Translations under genes and position numbers: made by a program
The notes under the pieces: model-generated
Told to the model about the DNA's origin: nothing
The model's input: the letters and a program-made list of their open reading frames with translations, nothing else
Databases searched by the model: none
Shown: one piece after another, positions 46,046 through 60,036 of the stretch
How positions within the stretch are numbered: position 1 is the first letter of the stretch
Layout: the number at the start of each line of letters is the position of its first letter
NCBI GenBank assembly: GCA_002917075.1
Contig: NTMA01000043.1
Coordinates: forward strand, 244,746-308,745
DNA: 64,000 bases
Source: Hawksworthiomyces lignivorus
Lineage: Eukaryota > Ascomycota > Sordariomycetes > Ophiostomatales > Ophiostomataceae
Direction of reading: 5' to 3'

Positions 46046-49000
46046 GGTCAAAGGAGAGACGAGTCAAAAGCGAGGAGGATCGAGATGGTCAGGAAGACAG
46101 CGATTTAAGAAAGAAAGTCGAGCTGAGGCCGTGTTTGGGACAATCTGAAGTTGTGGTTGGCGTACAATTGGTGGCCAGCCCCGATAAGATTAGGGGATAA
46201 GGGACCAGACGAAATGTGGAAATCCGACAATGGCGTCAGAGCTGAGAGGGACCAACCGAGAGATCCTAGAATAAGTACAGGCGAGAAATAAAAGAGAGAA
46301 GATCGCAAGCTCCCAGGGCCGGTTGGAGCGTGGGGGTCGGCGCAGTAAATAAAAGGAAGGTGGTCGTGTGAGCGCAAGCCCGTTTTGGACACCGAGAGCA
46401 GAGCGGAAAGAAGTGGAGGTGGTAGTGGTGGTGGGTGGAGAGCGATGGCGAGGGTGGGCAAGACGCAAAAGTTATAATAAGTATACGTCCGTACGAATGT
46501 TACGAGCACGGCTGGCAGCAAGGAAAAGAGCCAGGGGGGGTGGAGAGGGAGTGCGAAAACGAGACGAGAATAGAGAGCTGCAGTATGCGGACGCGGATGC
46601 GGACGTAGATAATTGCAGTTGATCTAGATCAACGAGAGAAAGGGAGCAACAAAAAAAAATAGAGATAAGAAGGTTTGAGTCAATTAAAGCCAAAATGAAG
46701 CAAGCCCAGTGCGCTCTTTTTCCTTTTCGTATAAAATCCCACAATCTAAGAGGCAGCCATTGGGCAGCACTGACGGTGGCGGAAAAGTGAGATAGAGAGA
46801 ATAAAAAGACGAGAACGTTGATAAGAATGCGAAATGAGAGAGAGAGAGAGAGAGAGGGAGGGAGGAAAATCGATGGCCACGATAGTAGGCGGTGGAGGAA
46901 TGGAGGCAAAATAAAAGCCAGTCGAAGAAGAGTACCAATAAAAAAGAGAATCAAGTAATTAGGAAGAAAAAACAAGTAGAAAGGGGACCAAGAAGTAAGG
47001 AAGAGGAAAAAGAAAAAAAAAAAGAAGAAGAGAAGACTAGAGGAGAGATTGACCGAAAGCGTACAATGTGTATTATCTTACGAATACGGGGGATTGATTT
47101 ACATTATTACTAGGCAAACGGAAGAGGGAAAGGAAGAAGTTAGTGAAGGCGGTGGTGGATAAGGAGGCGTTGACGGCGTCGACGGCTTAATTGTGTCCAC
47201 TTGGTCGCATCGGGAGAAGTTCAAAAGCCAAGGCATTGTAAGGCAACGTTAATCCGTAGAAGAAAAAGATAGAAGCGAGAGAAAAGAGGAACCGGCGATG
47301 CTAGTACTTAGTACGAGAAGGATACGCAAAGTCTAACACGTAATAGTGCCCCTTCGTCTTTAACTTGCGCTGAATGGCCACGAGGACTCATACAAAGCGA
47401 AGAAAGAGGGGAGAGAAAGATTCTTTTCACGATTTTTTTTTTTTCGGTTCTCTTAGTTTCTGCAGCGGAAGAGCGAGACAATCAATGGTGGCCCCTCCCA
47501 GGTGAAGAAAAGAGAGAAGATAAGTATACATGAAGGTACGTACAAGAGAAATGAAGACAAGACGTCCAATTGGCAAATCAGCGCTGGACGGATCACGCAA
47601 ACAGCTAATATAAAAGTGGATCTCGTTTTTGTCCATTGTTTGGGACCTGCACTGGACTGGGCAGAGTCCGCACTGGGGGGGGCCTGCACGAGATGGGATG
47701 CACAGGCATTGGAGCAGCCTGTCAATAGCTGCGTCCCTTGCCCGTGGGCCTGCTCTCGTCTCCTGGTCGCCGCGCTCCACAGTGCTTGTAACTTTAGTTT
47801 TTTTTTCTTCTTTTTTTTTTTCTTGGCTTCTTTTTCATCGGTGCGTGCACAGCCGGTGGTCCCCATTCCCACGCACAAGCTGCATCCCATCCTGCTTATC
47901 CACTGTATCCACCCTGGTTACACGCTAGGGACAGAGGGAGCGAGGGCCTAGGCTGCGTCGAGGCTCGCTAGTCCGAAACCGAATGCGTGCAGCGGTTTTT
48001 GCTGCTAATTGGCGTGTTGTCCGGGCGTCTCCAAATAAGAAAATAAGCTATTCATAGGTTACTCTTATCGGAATCTGCTTTGCTCGGCTTATAATGCCTT
48101 GTTTCTTATTTCTTATTAATATGTTTCCGATGCACCTCAGCCAGGTCTGAAAGCAACTCATTGCATGCTTTGCACGAAGTACATGCGCGGGATACTTGAT
48201 TTAGAGCGGCTTTGTCACGTTAGATGTCAGCCATGTCGTGCCCGGCCGTCGTCGCACAGCCAGACCGTCTTCCTCGATGTCAGATGTCAAGACCGCTCTA
48301 AAGCGGCGGGAAACAATAACGACATCGACGTATAGCAATCTGGCACTGTTTGCTTTGCCCCTCATTGCCTCCCCGACATTTTGGTGAATTTGCCTCTGCC
48401 CTCTTCTGCAATTCTTATTTGTTACTCGTCAATTCTCACCTCTCCCCCTCCCCGGCAGATTCTGGCTGTCACAAGCATGAAGATTCAGGGTCTCTTGTCA
48501 CGCGGAACTGGCCGCGTGCGCAATGAATTTTCTCTTTGCTATGCATCTTTGGTGGCTCTTCCGCTTTTATCCCCGCCACTTCTGTTTGTATCTTTATTAT
48601 GCGAAGACAATCTTGTCTGCTTGTCTGTTGGCCGTCCTCTCTATTTCACCTTCAATACGAGCTCTCCAATATCGGCCCTGCGATGGCGGCGGCGGCGGCA
48701 AGCAAAGATCTTTGTCATAGATTGCAGCGGGCTATATCAAGTACTCGTAGACAATTGCCTCGTGAGATATGCACGGAATGGCAACGGGCGCTGTGAGGGG
48801 CTTCCGCAACGTTCTGCAGCAGAATGGATTTAGTCCCTGCTCTGAATTGTACATCTTATTTATTTGACTTTTTGTCTACTTCTGCTTTCTTTTTCATGTT
48901 CCCGTCACCTTCCACTATGGGCTTGCATCGGCGTAGCAGCATGCGAGGCGGTCCCCCATATCATACCGTTTCAGCACCTGCACTATGCAGCGAGCGCCAT

Positions 49001-52000
49001 CGTTAGCAATTGGTCCCGCCTGGATTTTTTCTGTCCTTTGTTTCTTTATTTTCTTTCAACCTGTGGGCCTTTGGCTTTCTCTAGACCTTCTAGACTACTC
49101 GTAGTTAACGACGGCGAAACCGTTAAAAGAGATCCCCCACCTTCTTAATCTCTTGCCAACGTTCTCTCCCAGCAGCTGTGTCGCCGATCAAAAGTCGAGC
49201 AGATGCAAGTGCTTCTCTCATCGCTAAGTCTTATTTATTTTCGAGGTTTGGTTTCCAGCACGCTTATTTCTCCACTACCGTGAGCTTCATGTCCCGTCTT
49301 TGGTCTCTTTTTGTAAAAAAAAAAAAATCTGCTATTGGCTTTGTGAAAGGCCGCCGAGCCCTCCGGCGCTTCGTTTTCTCCGCCTCTCATAGGGTCTCTC
49401 TCGTGCAGGCTTCTAAAACCTTCCAGTTCTCCATGCGCTATTTGCTGCTCGCGCCGTGCCCTGGTTTTTGAATTGTTTGCCTCTCGCCGAGGCACCGCTT
49501 CACACATTCGGTTTAGCTTAGGCCGTCACCTCGGAAAGTCCGTGCCGACATGCCTTCTGCGGTGGCAGAAAATTTGCAACGACAAGCTCCTCGTGGCAGG
49601 GTGCGTGTGCTTCGTACGTACAAAAAATTCTACCATGTAATACTTTCCATGACATTCTGTGCGTAGTTTGGATGCAAAATATACATCAATCCCTGCACCG
49701 TCGCTCCGCCTACGGTTCTTCAGTTCCTTCACCCCCATCCACGTGCGGATCGCTTCCGTCCTCGGCTCCCCAAAATATACGACAAATATCTTTGCATCAG
49801 TAATTTTACGACCTGTATGACTCCCCACTTGCTGCGAACAAAATGCATCGCAACCACACTGCTGTACGAACGGTATTTGCCTGCTCCAGGGTTGCTTAGC
49901 CTTAGTCCGGCTCCGCGGGGCATCCTAAAAGAGCAGCCGTAGTGGGTACATCTATGATAGAGCCTTTCCAATTTGGACCAATCACAGCTCGTATCATACG
50001 CACGTGGTCGATCGTTTGGCTCTTCTGGCTCTTCTCGAACGCTTCTTCTGCTTATAGTCACTGCAGCCTGTCAGCGAGTTTGTCAAGGACACTGCAAGAA
50101 ACAGGCCGTTGAAATCGTAAAATATTAAAAAGCTACGACGCTTCTCGTGTAGGATCATCGCGTTTGCGTAATTCTTGGCATTCGATTCCGATCTTGTTCG
50201 TCTTCGCTTTTCATGATGTTGTCACGTCTTCGACGATCCAATGCGGGAATGGGCACCTCTCCTTGGAAGCAATGAGCTCATAGCATTGACGAGGAGAGCC
50301 AATGCAGGGCCGTGCCAAAGCATTGAAGGGGAAAAGCAAAATGTGGAAAACCCTAAGAACGGAGAGGAGGCACACGAGCAGTCTCACACTTTTTACTGCT
50401 TCCAGCAAGCTTGCCCAGTGCACGGGCATAAAAGCCAGCTATGCATATGTCGTGCAGGCTCCAGCAGAGGTTTAAGATTGCTTCTTGGCTCGTTTCTTAG
50501 GCGCATTGAGACAATGACTTCTGTCTGGATGCCCCATTCCGTGCTGTCTGCCCTCACATGTCCAGATACTCCGTTTGTCGATTATTATTGCATTCCACCA
50601 GAAAAAAAAAAAATAAAGCCACCTCTGAGAGGCCGCCGCAGCAGGTTAGCCTCCTGGGTTTCTCATCACCCGCATGCGTCCGGAACCAGAACTGCGATTC
50701 CCCTGGGTCTTGCCTGCTGTAAGATACTGCACTGTGCTGTGCGCTACGCTCTGGTTCGCACGACAGACATGCTTTCAGAATCCGGACGACTCCAACTTGT
50801 GCAAACATGCATCCTTCATTTCCTAGGTGACCAGACTAGCAGACGACATGTACGGACCGTCTTCACCTTTGCCTGCTCCTTCTTCAATCTCTGCAACCAC
50901 CCTATTTCTATCTGGCAAATCGTGGTTTGCCAGCGACGTACGAGCATGGCATGTCTGCGTCGTCAAAGAGCCGAGGATGTCTCCATAAGGCATGGTATTA
51001 TCGGCAAAACGGTATAGATATATACGAGCTTGTCAACCGAGTGCGGCCGGCCCATGAAACTTACGTACTGTTTAAGCATGAGAGTAACGTCTATCGCAAG
51101 ACGAGATTAAACGAAATCCGAGCCTGCAATTGATAGAGGCTCCGAAGATCGCAGTTGGCACCACAATTGGCATCCCAGCCGCATCCCTACCACACCCCCA
51201 ATGCCCGCCTCCGGCTTGTGTAGAGTCGCAGCGTCAATATAGCCTCGGGCTCTCATTTTAATATATGCAGCCGCTTGGTCATATTTCTCTACGTAAGTGG
51301 GCTAGTTTTGTTTCTCTCGATCGCCATGCTCTGCTCGCCTTTCAGACTTCATCCAGCCCACGAATGGCGGGTTTCCCAAATGGAATTGTACGTTATCGTA
51401 TTGCTCGCCCGTCTTATCCCCTGTCTCTTTGTCATCTGTTTCCATTTTTGCCTCTGCTGTGTCAACATGTTGCTCTCAAGCCTCTTCTTCTTCACCCCGC
51501 CCAATCCAGCATGCCGTGTGTGAAGCATGTTTTGGGGAGATGTAACAATCTGGATCTTCACTTCCGGATGCCGCAAAGCAGAGCGGCCGCTGCGACGATC
51601 TACGTGCGGAGTACCATGCTTGTATAGAATACCATTCCATTTTATCCCCGCGTTTGCCTTCTTTCTCTGCCCTTTCATTTTGTTGCTGTATCCAAAAACG
51701 CAAGCTATCGTGCGATGTGCGCAGCCTCTCGGCCGGGTGGAAATTGTCACGCTCTTGGTAGCGGAGAAGCAGCAGACCATGAGCGCATCGCAGCGCAAAG
51801 TCGAGTGATCGGGGCCTCGCATCCCGGCGGGCTTCCGCTCAATGCATCTTTTCATTTTCCTTTGCCCGTTTGCTGGTTCGTTCGGTCATTTCCCTTTCTT
51901 CCCGCTTTCTCGTTCTCTCTACAACTTCGCCCCCCCTTTTCCTTAATTTGTTTTGTTCTTTTCCCTGCTCTCTACGCCGTTTCGTCTTATGGCATATCTT

Positions 52001-52975
52001 TGGTCCTGTCAGAGGATCTGCTACAGATCTTCACAAGACCACGGACAAGATGATCGCTATAGTAAATAACCTTTCTCTCTTGCCTGGTATTTTTCGCTGC
52101 GTTTGGATAGCCGACCAGGGCCAAAAATCCTGGCGCTGGCAAGTACCGTGAAACGAAGCCCAATCTGAGATAAGCAGAGAACAAAGAAAGACGGGCAAGG
52201 GAAGAAAACGCAATCGAATGGCTGCCATGTAAAAACCCCCAATCTTTGCGGGGAAGATTCCGTGAAATATGATTTGCCCTTTCGCCCAACAGGCGTTTCT
52301 ATTTGGTTGGCAATACGGAGTACAACCAGCGAGAGTACAGCCCATCAGAATCACATGCTGTGTAAGGCACATCTCTATCACCGCCTAGATTTCTACATTA
52401 CCAATTGGCAATGATTAAGCAATCTTTTAGCAAACAAAGGCGACGTTCATCTTGACACAAGAGATGAATATAAGGTAATACACGCTTTGCCTAGTAAGGT
52501 CCGAGGTTGCCAAGTGGATCGCTGTAATTTGGGGAATGGATGTGTGAAACAAAAGGACGCCGAATGCAGTAGAGCCAAGACTTCGACTCTCGCTTACCTA
52601 ATAAAAAAACTGTGTTTAACACGTGATAATGTGCATATTTTCACCGCCTTCCTTTTTAGTGCGAATGAAAGCACTTTGTGCCCGTCTTATTTTTGGCGGG
52701 GATTTTGACCTCTCTGGGCCAATCATCTTTTTTCTTATTTTTTTTATATGTCTCTCTATCGATATCCCAAGTAATTTTTTTTTGCGGGTCGAAGAGAAAA
52801 AGTTTCAGCGATTCTATCGCAGGCACCTCTTTTCTTCAGGGCCAGACAATCAAAGGGAACATAATCAAGTCCTTTTGTTTGTGGACTTGCCCCTGCCTTT
52901 CATATATAGAAGGCTGCCTTGCCAGTCTTTCCAATTCCCCCCTCTAATTCCCTTTCTCAGCTTCGTTGCCCAGCC
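46046..52975. other. 6.9 kb gene-free region
   Basis: It contains the promoter of the VTC5-like gene (46.0-47.4 kb, purine-rich on this strand with a GA repeat at 46836-46857) and the promoter of MPP10. The longest frame is 50241-51017 (258 codons, plus strand); its product is Cys/Arg/His-rich with no recognised domain, and I do not call it a gene. A 119-codon frame with an ATG at 48477 and a hydrophobic stretch is equally unsupported. No RNA gene or transposon end was found by eye. Confidence 0.4.
46836..46857 (+). repeat. (GA)n microsatellite
   Basis: About eleven GA units within the purine-rich region upstream of the VTC5-like gene. Confidence 0.85.
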
Positions 52976-55597
52976 ATGCCAGAGTCCAGCACGTCCTCGC
53001 TCACCTCGACATCCCACACCCTCACCGTCCCCCAAGGCAGCTTCGGTAGCTTTGGCGGCATGGCAACCGGCGGCAGCAGCGGCGGCTTTGGCGCACTGCC
53101 CTCTCTGAGTGACATCTCTGCGGCCCTCGCCTTTCGTGATGCCATCCGCGACCGCAGCCGGCGTCAGACGTTCTTGCAGCCGCCGCCCACGCTGCCGACC
53201 GCCTCGGCCCAGTTCGCTCAGGCGGCCCTAGGCGCCTTTGCAGGACAGGTCAGCGACGAGCAGCAGGCGGCGCTGCGGCGGCGGCACGCGGCGACGGCGG
53301 CGCGGAAGAAGAGCAAGAGCAAGAGCAAGCGGAAGCGGGCCCCTGGCAGCCGCGAAGAAGACGATGAGGCAGAGGAAGATGACGAGGATGCTGACGCGGT
53401 CGGGCCCGTGGGGCCCCTGCTCAAGATCCGGCGGGTGCACGTGGACGGCTTCGAGACGCCGCAGATCTGGCAGCAGTCGAACCGCATCCTGGCGGCGAGT
53501 CTGCAGCTGGCGAAGCACGAGCTGGCGCGGCTGGACGAGGCCAGCGGCGAAGATGAAGAATACGAAGAAGATGATGAAGAAGAAGATGGAGGCGCAAGAT
53601 CAAAACCAAAACCAAAACCAAACGGTGTGAAGCCGTCTGATTCAGATTCTGAAAACGGCGAGGAGGATGAGATGGATGGCATCGAGGAAGACGAAGACGA
53701 CGAAGAAGCTATGGACGATGAAGAACTGGAACGGCTCTTAGACCGTCTCGAACAAGAGGGCGACGACGATGATGACGAGGAGGAAGAAGAAGATGAAGAA
53801 GACGACGGTGACGATGACGAGGAGGACGAGGAAGAAGACGTCGAAGGCGGGTTGAGCCAGCCCGACCGGGAGCTGGTCGAGGACGAGAACGGCCTGAACG
53901 ACGGCTTCTTCGACATTGACCAGTTCAACAAGCAATCCCAGTTCTTCGAGGACCAGGACGCCCGGGCCGACCCCAACACGGACCGCGTGGACGACTCTGA
54001 CGACGAGCCGGACTGGCACGCCGATCCCTTTGCCGTGTCGTCTGCGGCCGGGACAAAGAAGAGCAAGGGCAAGGGCAAGAAGGTGCAGGAGGTCAAGCGG
54101 GGCGGCGCCGACCGGAGGCGAGACCAGCTCTACTCGGACGAGGAGGAGGAGGAGGAGGAGGAAGAAGAAGACGGCCCGCCGATCTTTGGCGACATGGACC
54201 TCGACGCGCCGTCTGGCGCCAGCGACGACGAGGCCGACATGGACGATCTGGACGGCGACGGCCGCGGGCTCGCCAGCGGCCTCGACATGGACCTGACGGC
54301 CAGCGACATCTACTACAAGGACTTTTTTGCGCCGCCGGCGCGGAAGCGCGACGAGCGCAGCCGGCCGGGCCGGCCGTCTGCCGCCGATGCTGCAGCAGCC
54401 GCTGCTGCGGCGACAGCGAAGCCCAAGGCGTACCAGCCAGACGAGGCCGAGGTGCAGCGCGGCATGAACAGCGTGCGGCGGGACCTGTTTGAGCAGATCT
54501 CGGACGACGAGGACGACGACGATAGGGCGTCCGACGACAGCGGGGCCGACGCGCTGTCGGACGTGGACGACGCGGGCGACCCGCGGGGGCGGCGGTCGGC
54601 GCACGAGCGGCGGCAGGCCAAGATCCTGGCGGAGATCCGGCGGCTGGAGGCGGAGGCGGTCAAGGCCAAGAGCTGGACGCTGGGGGGCGAGGCGTCGGCG
54701 GGGGCGCGGCCGCTCAACTCGCTGCTGGAGGAGGACCTCGACTTTGAGCACATTGGCAAGCCGGTGCCCGTGGCGACGCAGGAGCTGTCGGAGGACATCG
54801 AGGCCATGGTCAAGCGGCGCATCCTGGAGCAGTCGTTTGACGAGGTGCGGCGGCGCTACGCCGTGGACGGCGCCGACAGCACGACGCGGCGCGGCCTGGT
54901 CGAGGTCGACGACCAGCAGTCCAAGAAGGGTCTCGCCGACGTCTACGAGGAGCAGCACCTGCAGGCGGCCCACCCGGACGCGTACGTGTCCGCGTCGGAC
55001 GCGCGCCTGCAGGCCGAGGAGCTCGAGGTCGCCCGCATGTGGAGCGCCGTCTGCAGCCAGCTCGACGCCCTCAGCAGCTGGCACTACAAGCCGCGGCCCG
55101 CCGCGCCCCAGCTCAACGTCGTCGCCGACGTCGCCACCGTCGCCATGGAGGACGCCCAGCCCGCCACCGCCCAGGGCGTCAGCGGCGGCGCGTCCATGCT
55201 AGCCCCGCAGGAGGTGTATAAGCCGGGCCAGGCCGGCCAAGACGGCGGCGACGGCGGCGACGGGGACAAGAACGTCGTCGTCGTGCCCAAGAGCGGCCTG
55301 CCCGTGGCCCGCGACGAGCTCTCGCGCGAGGAGCGCAAGCGCCGCCGCCGCCGCAACAAGGAGCGCATCCGCAAGAGCGGCAGCGGCCTGATGAACGGCG
55401 CCGCCGCTGCTGGAGGGGCCGCCGCGGAGACCAACGGTGCCGGTGTCAGCAAGCATGCCCGGGACAAGCAGGACACCATGGCAGTGCTCAGGAAGGCGGG
55501 CGTCAAGGTCATCGGCCGCAAGGGCGAGGTCCAGGACCTCGACGGCAACAAGCCGCGGGCAGCGCAGGCAGTATCGAGTGGGAATTACAAGCTGTAA
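52976..55597 (+). CDS. MPP10: U3 snoRNP protein Mpp10
   Basis: Mpp10 is a nucleolar scaffold of the small-subunit processome; with Imp3 and Imp4 it binds the U3 snoRNA-pre-rRNA duplex for 18S maturation. A single exon from ATG 52976 (CAGCC context; the frame upstream starts with TTG) gives 873 residues. The order is Ser/Gly-rich N-terminus, a basic KKSKSKSKRKR patch, long Asp/Glu tracts (about 190-300 and 395-430), DIYYKDFFAPP, the family signature LLEEDLDFEHIGKPVPVATQELSEDIEAMVKRRILEQSFDEVRRR, the WHYKPRP block, and a C-terminal region with RKRRRRRNKERIRK. Acidic stretches are typical of the family but unusually long here, enough to make simple GAG/GAC repeats in the DNA. It is convergent with HEM2. 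Confidence 0.92.
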   Translation: MPESSTSSLTSTSHTLTVPQGSFGSFGGMATGGSSGGFGALPSLSDISAALAFRDAIRDRSRRQTFLQPPPTLPTASAQFAQAALGAFAGQVSDEQQAALRRRHAATAARKKSKSKSKRKRAPGSREEDDEAEEDDEDADAVGPVGPLLKIRRVHVDGFETPQIWQQSNRILAASLQLAKHELARLDEASGEDEEYEEDDEEEDGGARSKPKPKPNGVKPSDSDSENGEEDEMDGIEEDEDDEEAMDDEELERLLDRLEQEGDDDDDEEEEEDEEDDGDDDEEDEEEDVEGGLSQPDRELVEDENGLNDGFFDIDQFNKQSQFFEDQDARADPNTDRVDDSDDEPDWHADPFAVSSAAGTKKSKGKGKKVQEVKRGGADRRRDQLYSDEEEEEEEEEEDGPPIFGDMDLDAPSGASDDEADMDDLDGDGRGLASGLDMDLTASDIYYKDFFAPPARKRDERSRPGRPSAADAAAAAAAATAKPKAYQPDEAEVQRGMNSVRRDLFEQISDDEDDDDRASDDSGADALSDVDDAGDPRGRRSAHERRQAKILAEIRRLEAEAVKAKSWTLGGEASAGARPLNSLLEEDLDFEHIGKPVPVATQELSEDIEAMVKRRILEQSFDEVRRRYAVDGADSTTRRGLVEVDDQQSKKGLADVYEEQHLQAAHPDAYVSASDARLQAEELEVARMWSAVCSQLDALSSWHYKPRPAAPQLNVVADVATVAMEDAQPATAQGVSGGASMLAPQEVYKPGQAGQDGGDGGDGDKNVVVVPKSGLPVARDELSREERKRRRRRNKERIRKSGSGLMNGAAAAGGAAAETNGAGVSKHARDKQDTMAVLRKAGVKVIGRKGEVQDLDGNKPRAAQAVSSGNYKL

Positions 55598-56016
55598 TTG
55601 GTGAGAGAGTGATGAGACAGAGACTGAAAAAAACCAGGCAATGGGTCAAGGCGTTTTACATCTTTGCTTTATCTAGAGCATATAATTGCGGTCGTCATCA
55701 AATATTTTGCATATTCAAAAACATTCCAAGGTTCAAAACTTGCTAAGATTAAATCGTGAGATAGCTGTATTATGAAGACATCGATAAACACTAATAATGC
55801 ACATAAATGAAATGCTTCCCAATTAATCGTAAAACCCTGACGTCCTAACACTTTTGATCCAAGCCGCAAAAAGACGTTGTATGTACAAAGCAAAATGCCC
55901 AAAAAATTAAGCAAAAAAACGCCAAAGCCTCTTTCGTTTTATATATCCGTTTTCAAGATGTGCGGTACTGTCGTGGCCGCCTGCTGTCTCTTGTCTTCTG
56001 GCACCTCTAGAACACC
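55598..56016. other. Intergenic between convergent MPP10 and HEM2
   Basis: 419 AT-rich bases forming the two 3' regions. No open frame or repeat of note. Confidence 0.5.
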
Positions 56017-57256
<1,240 letters not shown>

Positions 57257-58539
57257 CTTGGAGGCGAATTGAAGTTTCTTCCGAAAGAACTGGACTCTGG
57301 TAGTCGGTGGGTCGGTTTCTTTTTGGTTTGTCTCGCTTGTCTGGCTTGTAGTCTTCAATGGGACAGTACCATTAGTAACAACAACAAAAACGGTAACAAT
57401 CTTTACAGAGAGAGGCCAAAGGAGAAAAGTCTAGGAAATGCAAACAGCGCAATGGACAGCTATCCAGCGAATATAAAAAAGGAATCGAGAGAAGAAAAAG
57501 AGAACAAGACGATGTGGAGATGGAACGTGGTCACCAGTAGAGGAGGACGGGAATAATAAAGCGAAAATGGGCGGAGAAGGTGAGAGGGAAAAATCTGCGT
57601 GGCGAGGGCGACTTCCGCGGCTGGTTTATCGCATGAGCAATTGGCCAACTGGGTGTGAGACAAAAAAAAATTACTGTTTTGAGAAAGGACGACTGGGGAC
57701 AGCGGTCGGCTCCTCGTCGTTTCGGCTTGTCCTTCGCCTGCAAAATAGAGGGGTAATGTGCTCGTGCGACTCGTGCCTGCCCTGCAGAGCCCGAAAATTA
57801 GTGTTGCTGGTGGTGCGATTCGGTGTTTCTCGGAGAGTAGCCCTTGTTAGTCAGAGGAAGGAGCCAATGGCTGGCTGCATGTTAGAATGCGGAAAGAAGG
57901 CACTGGACGTCCGATGAGAAGGAGGAAGGAGAACCCGAAGGAGAAGGCCGGGAGGATCACCGCTATTTTTGCTGTAAGACATGTATCCAATATTCAGAAT
58001 TTGCATTTCTCGACGGTATTGTGTTGATTGTTTATTTATGGCATTTATACGACGGCTCTTAGGGGGTGCAACCCGTGTCCGTAGAGGAAAGTGGACAGCA
58101 ATGCATATTAATCCGCGCAGAAGGATTGGTCGAATTCAGTCTTGTACATACACAAAGTGAAAGGCGGAAATATGCATCATACACTGACATGAGGGCGATC
58201 GCAGCTTACGATGTACACAAGCTTCAGCTGCTATTGGCTCTAGACTGCTCACAACCATCTAGAGAGAAATCATCCAGAGAAATATGGAGTATTGTTCCGT
58301 ACAGCTAAGCTAAATTATTGAGAGCAGATGCAACCATAGATTACCTGCAGTTCGCTATAAGCATCATTGCTACGCATTCCTTTGCCTGTGTTTTGGTCTC
58401 TGGAGTGATCGCGGACAAACTAATTCGATAAGGCGATATGCTGGGTGAACGGAAGATGTTTAATTGTATCAGGTAAAGTTCTAGTTATTGGCTGTCCTAA
58501 TCAGTAAATAAGAATCCTCGGTTCCGCAGTTTCCTCTAT
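57257..58539. other. HEM2 promoter and flank
   Basis: 1.28 kb holding the HEM2 promoter (pyrimidine-rich on the minus strand near 57560-57260) and the 3' flank of the PigL_N-like gene. Short frames only; nothing recognised. Confidence 0.45.
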
Positions 58540-59457
58540 TTATTTCATGAACTCCAACGCTACACTTCCTGCAATAACTCCTCCCATCTGTCTAGCTCGG
58601 TTCTTTGCCACTGACTTTTCAATTACGACAGTTGCCCCTCCGGTTTGAATATCACCAATGACGCCGACTAGCTGTTTGGCATCGTCAAGAGCTTCGGCGT
58701 ATTTCACGGCATTTCCAGTAACCTTTGTTGTTGCCTCCAGCACAGGTAGACAGACAGCTGGTCCCCAGGCAAGCATTCTGGCCTGCCGCTCCATTTCTTG
58801 TGCCAAGTCCTGGTTGTCAGCGCCATGTATGGTTGTCATGGCCTCCACGGCAATTGTCAGGCCCTGAATCTGGCCAGTGATTGTGTCTACGGCTCTCTTA
58901 GCGTTTGATTCAAGGTTCCGCACAGCTTCTGTGTTTTGCGTGATTGACTTTCTGTAGAGCTACATTAGCCCTCCTTGCTACGGCTCCTTTTTCTTCTCTT
59001 TCTTCTCGATTCCCGGAATAGCAAGAGGACTCACAGAGACACAAAGTCGAGAGCAACCACTAGAGTGATCTTGAGACTTTGAATTTTAATCTTGAACCCA
59101 ACAATATTCTTCTCTTCGATGTGCAAGCGCACTCGGTCTCGCCAACTGGTGCGCCCCGTCTCGGAGATCTTGGCTACTTTGGTGAGCCATTGTCTGAAGT
59201 CGTCGCATGCTGTCTTGCAAGCGCTGGCAGCCTCCTTGGCAGGCATCAGAGTGTCCTCGAAGTGCTTTGGGATATTTCCTTGGGGTTTAAGCTCCCCGAC
59301 CAGAGAGCCGAGAACGCCGTCTAGGATTTTGAGGTCAGTGGTTATGTCGGCGAGTGCCTTGGGTGCATCCGCAATGCCTGAGATGCATTCATATAGTAGT
59401 TTGTTTGCCTGTACGGCCAGAGTCACGGCTCCGATAATGCTTGCAAACTGGATCCAT
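58540..59457 (-). pseudogene. PigL_N-type (fungal STAND N-terminal domain) protein with damaged start
   Basis: This all-helical domain occurs alone or at the N-terminus of fungal NLR-like STAND proteins. Exon 1 (about 59447..59035) and exon 2 (58951..58540) join in phase (donor GTGAGT, acceptor CTACAG). The product reads FASIIGAVTLAVQANKLLYE, then DLKILDGVLGSL, SACKTACDDFRQWLTK, TGRTSWRDRVRLHIEEKNIV, and ends VGVIGDIQTGGATVVIEKSV...ARQMGGVIAGSVALEFMK. A typical start MDP is present at 59457, but it is one base out of frame: after ATGGATCCA an extra G (59448) precedes TTTGCAAGC. No other in-frame ATG occurs for about 55 codons. Either a frameshift disabled the gene or an unseen upstream exon supplies the start. 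It stands head to head with the NACHT pseudogene. Confidence 0.62.
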
Positions 59458-60036
59458 GCTGGTAAGGTAAGCCCACTTTGCCTTCAGGATCCTATGAGCT
59501 TGGTGTGAGTGATGGCTCCAGCAGCTCGCTACTAAGCGTTTTCGACTTTAATAAATGAGGTTCTGCCGTTTTTGAGTAGGTGTCTGGACGATAATTTCGC
59601 CATTGATGTGGCGCTGCTTGAGGTTACTGCGGCGCCCAGATATGTTCGTAGCCAATCTCTCGGCCGGGAGGCCGTTTCTAGTGCCTCTAATTGTAAGTGA
59701 TTGTTGGCACCGTCATATTTGTGGTTTGCCTCATGTCGCCCTCTGACAGGGTATGGCTCGATGTGTTGCACGCTCATTGGCCAAGCTTCTCTGTTGCAGA
59801 TAGGAAGGCTCTACACTTCTGACGAGGACTCGGATTGGCAATAAAGGTCTGGGCTGACGGGAGCTGCACTTTGAGAAGTTTGCTTTTTCAAAACATTTCC
59901 CGCCTGCATGCCGGCGTTTAAGCAAGCTTTCTGTCGTCTCTTCTGAGGCCCGAACACAATTTCAATATTTCAGGGCCCTCTGTGGCGGATTAGAAGACGT
60001 CTTTTCTAGATCGAGCACATTTGAGGCCAGAGATCG
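59458..60036. other. Gap between head-to-head NLR-like genes
   Basis: About 580 bases. An 81-codon minus-strand frame with its own ATG (59777..59532) and a plus-strand frame ending in a possible GTAAGT donor near 59693 overlap here. Neither is recognised. The region may contain decayed N-terminal sequence of the NACHT gene. Confidence 0.35.

Noticed and set aside
53738..55084. 448-codon minus-strand frame opposite MPP10
   Set aside because: It arises from the GAG/GAC-rich acidic tracts and GC3 bias of MPP10; its product has no recognisable domain.
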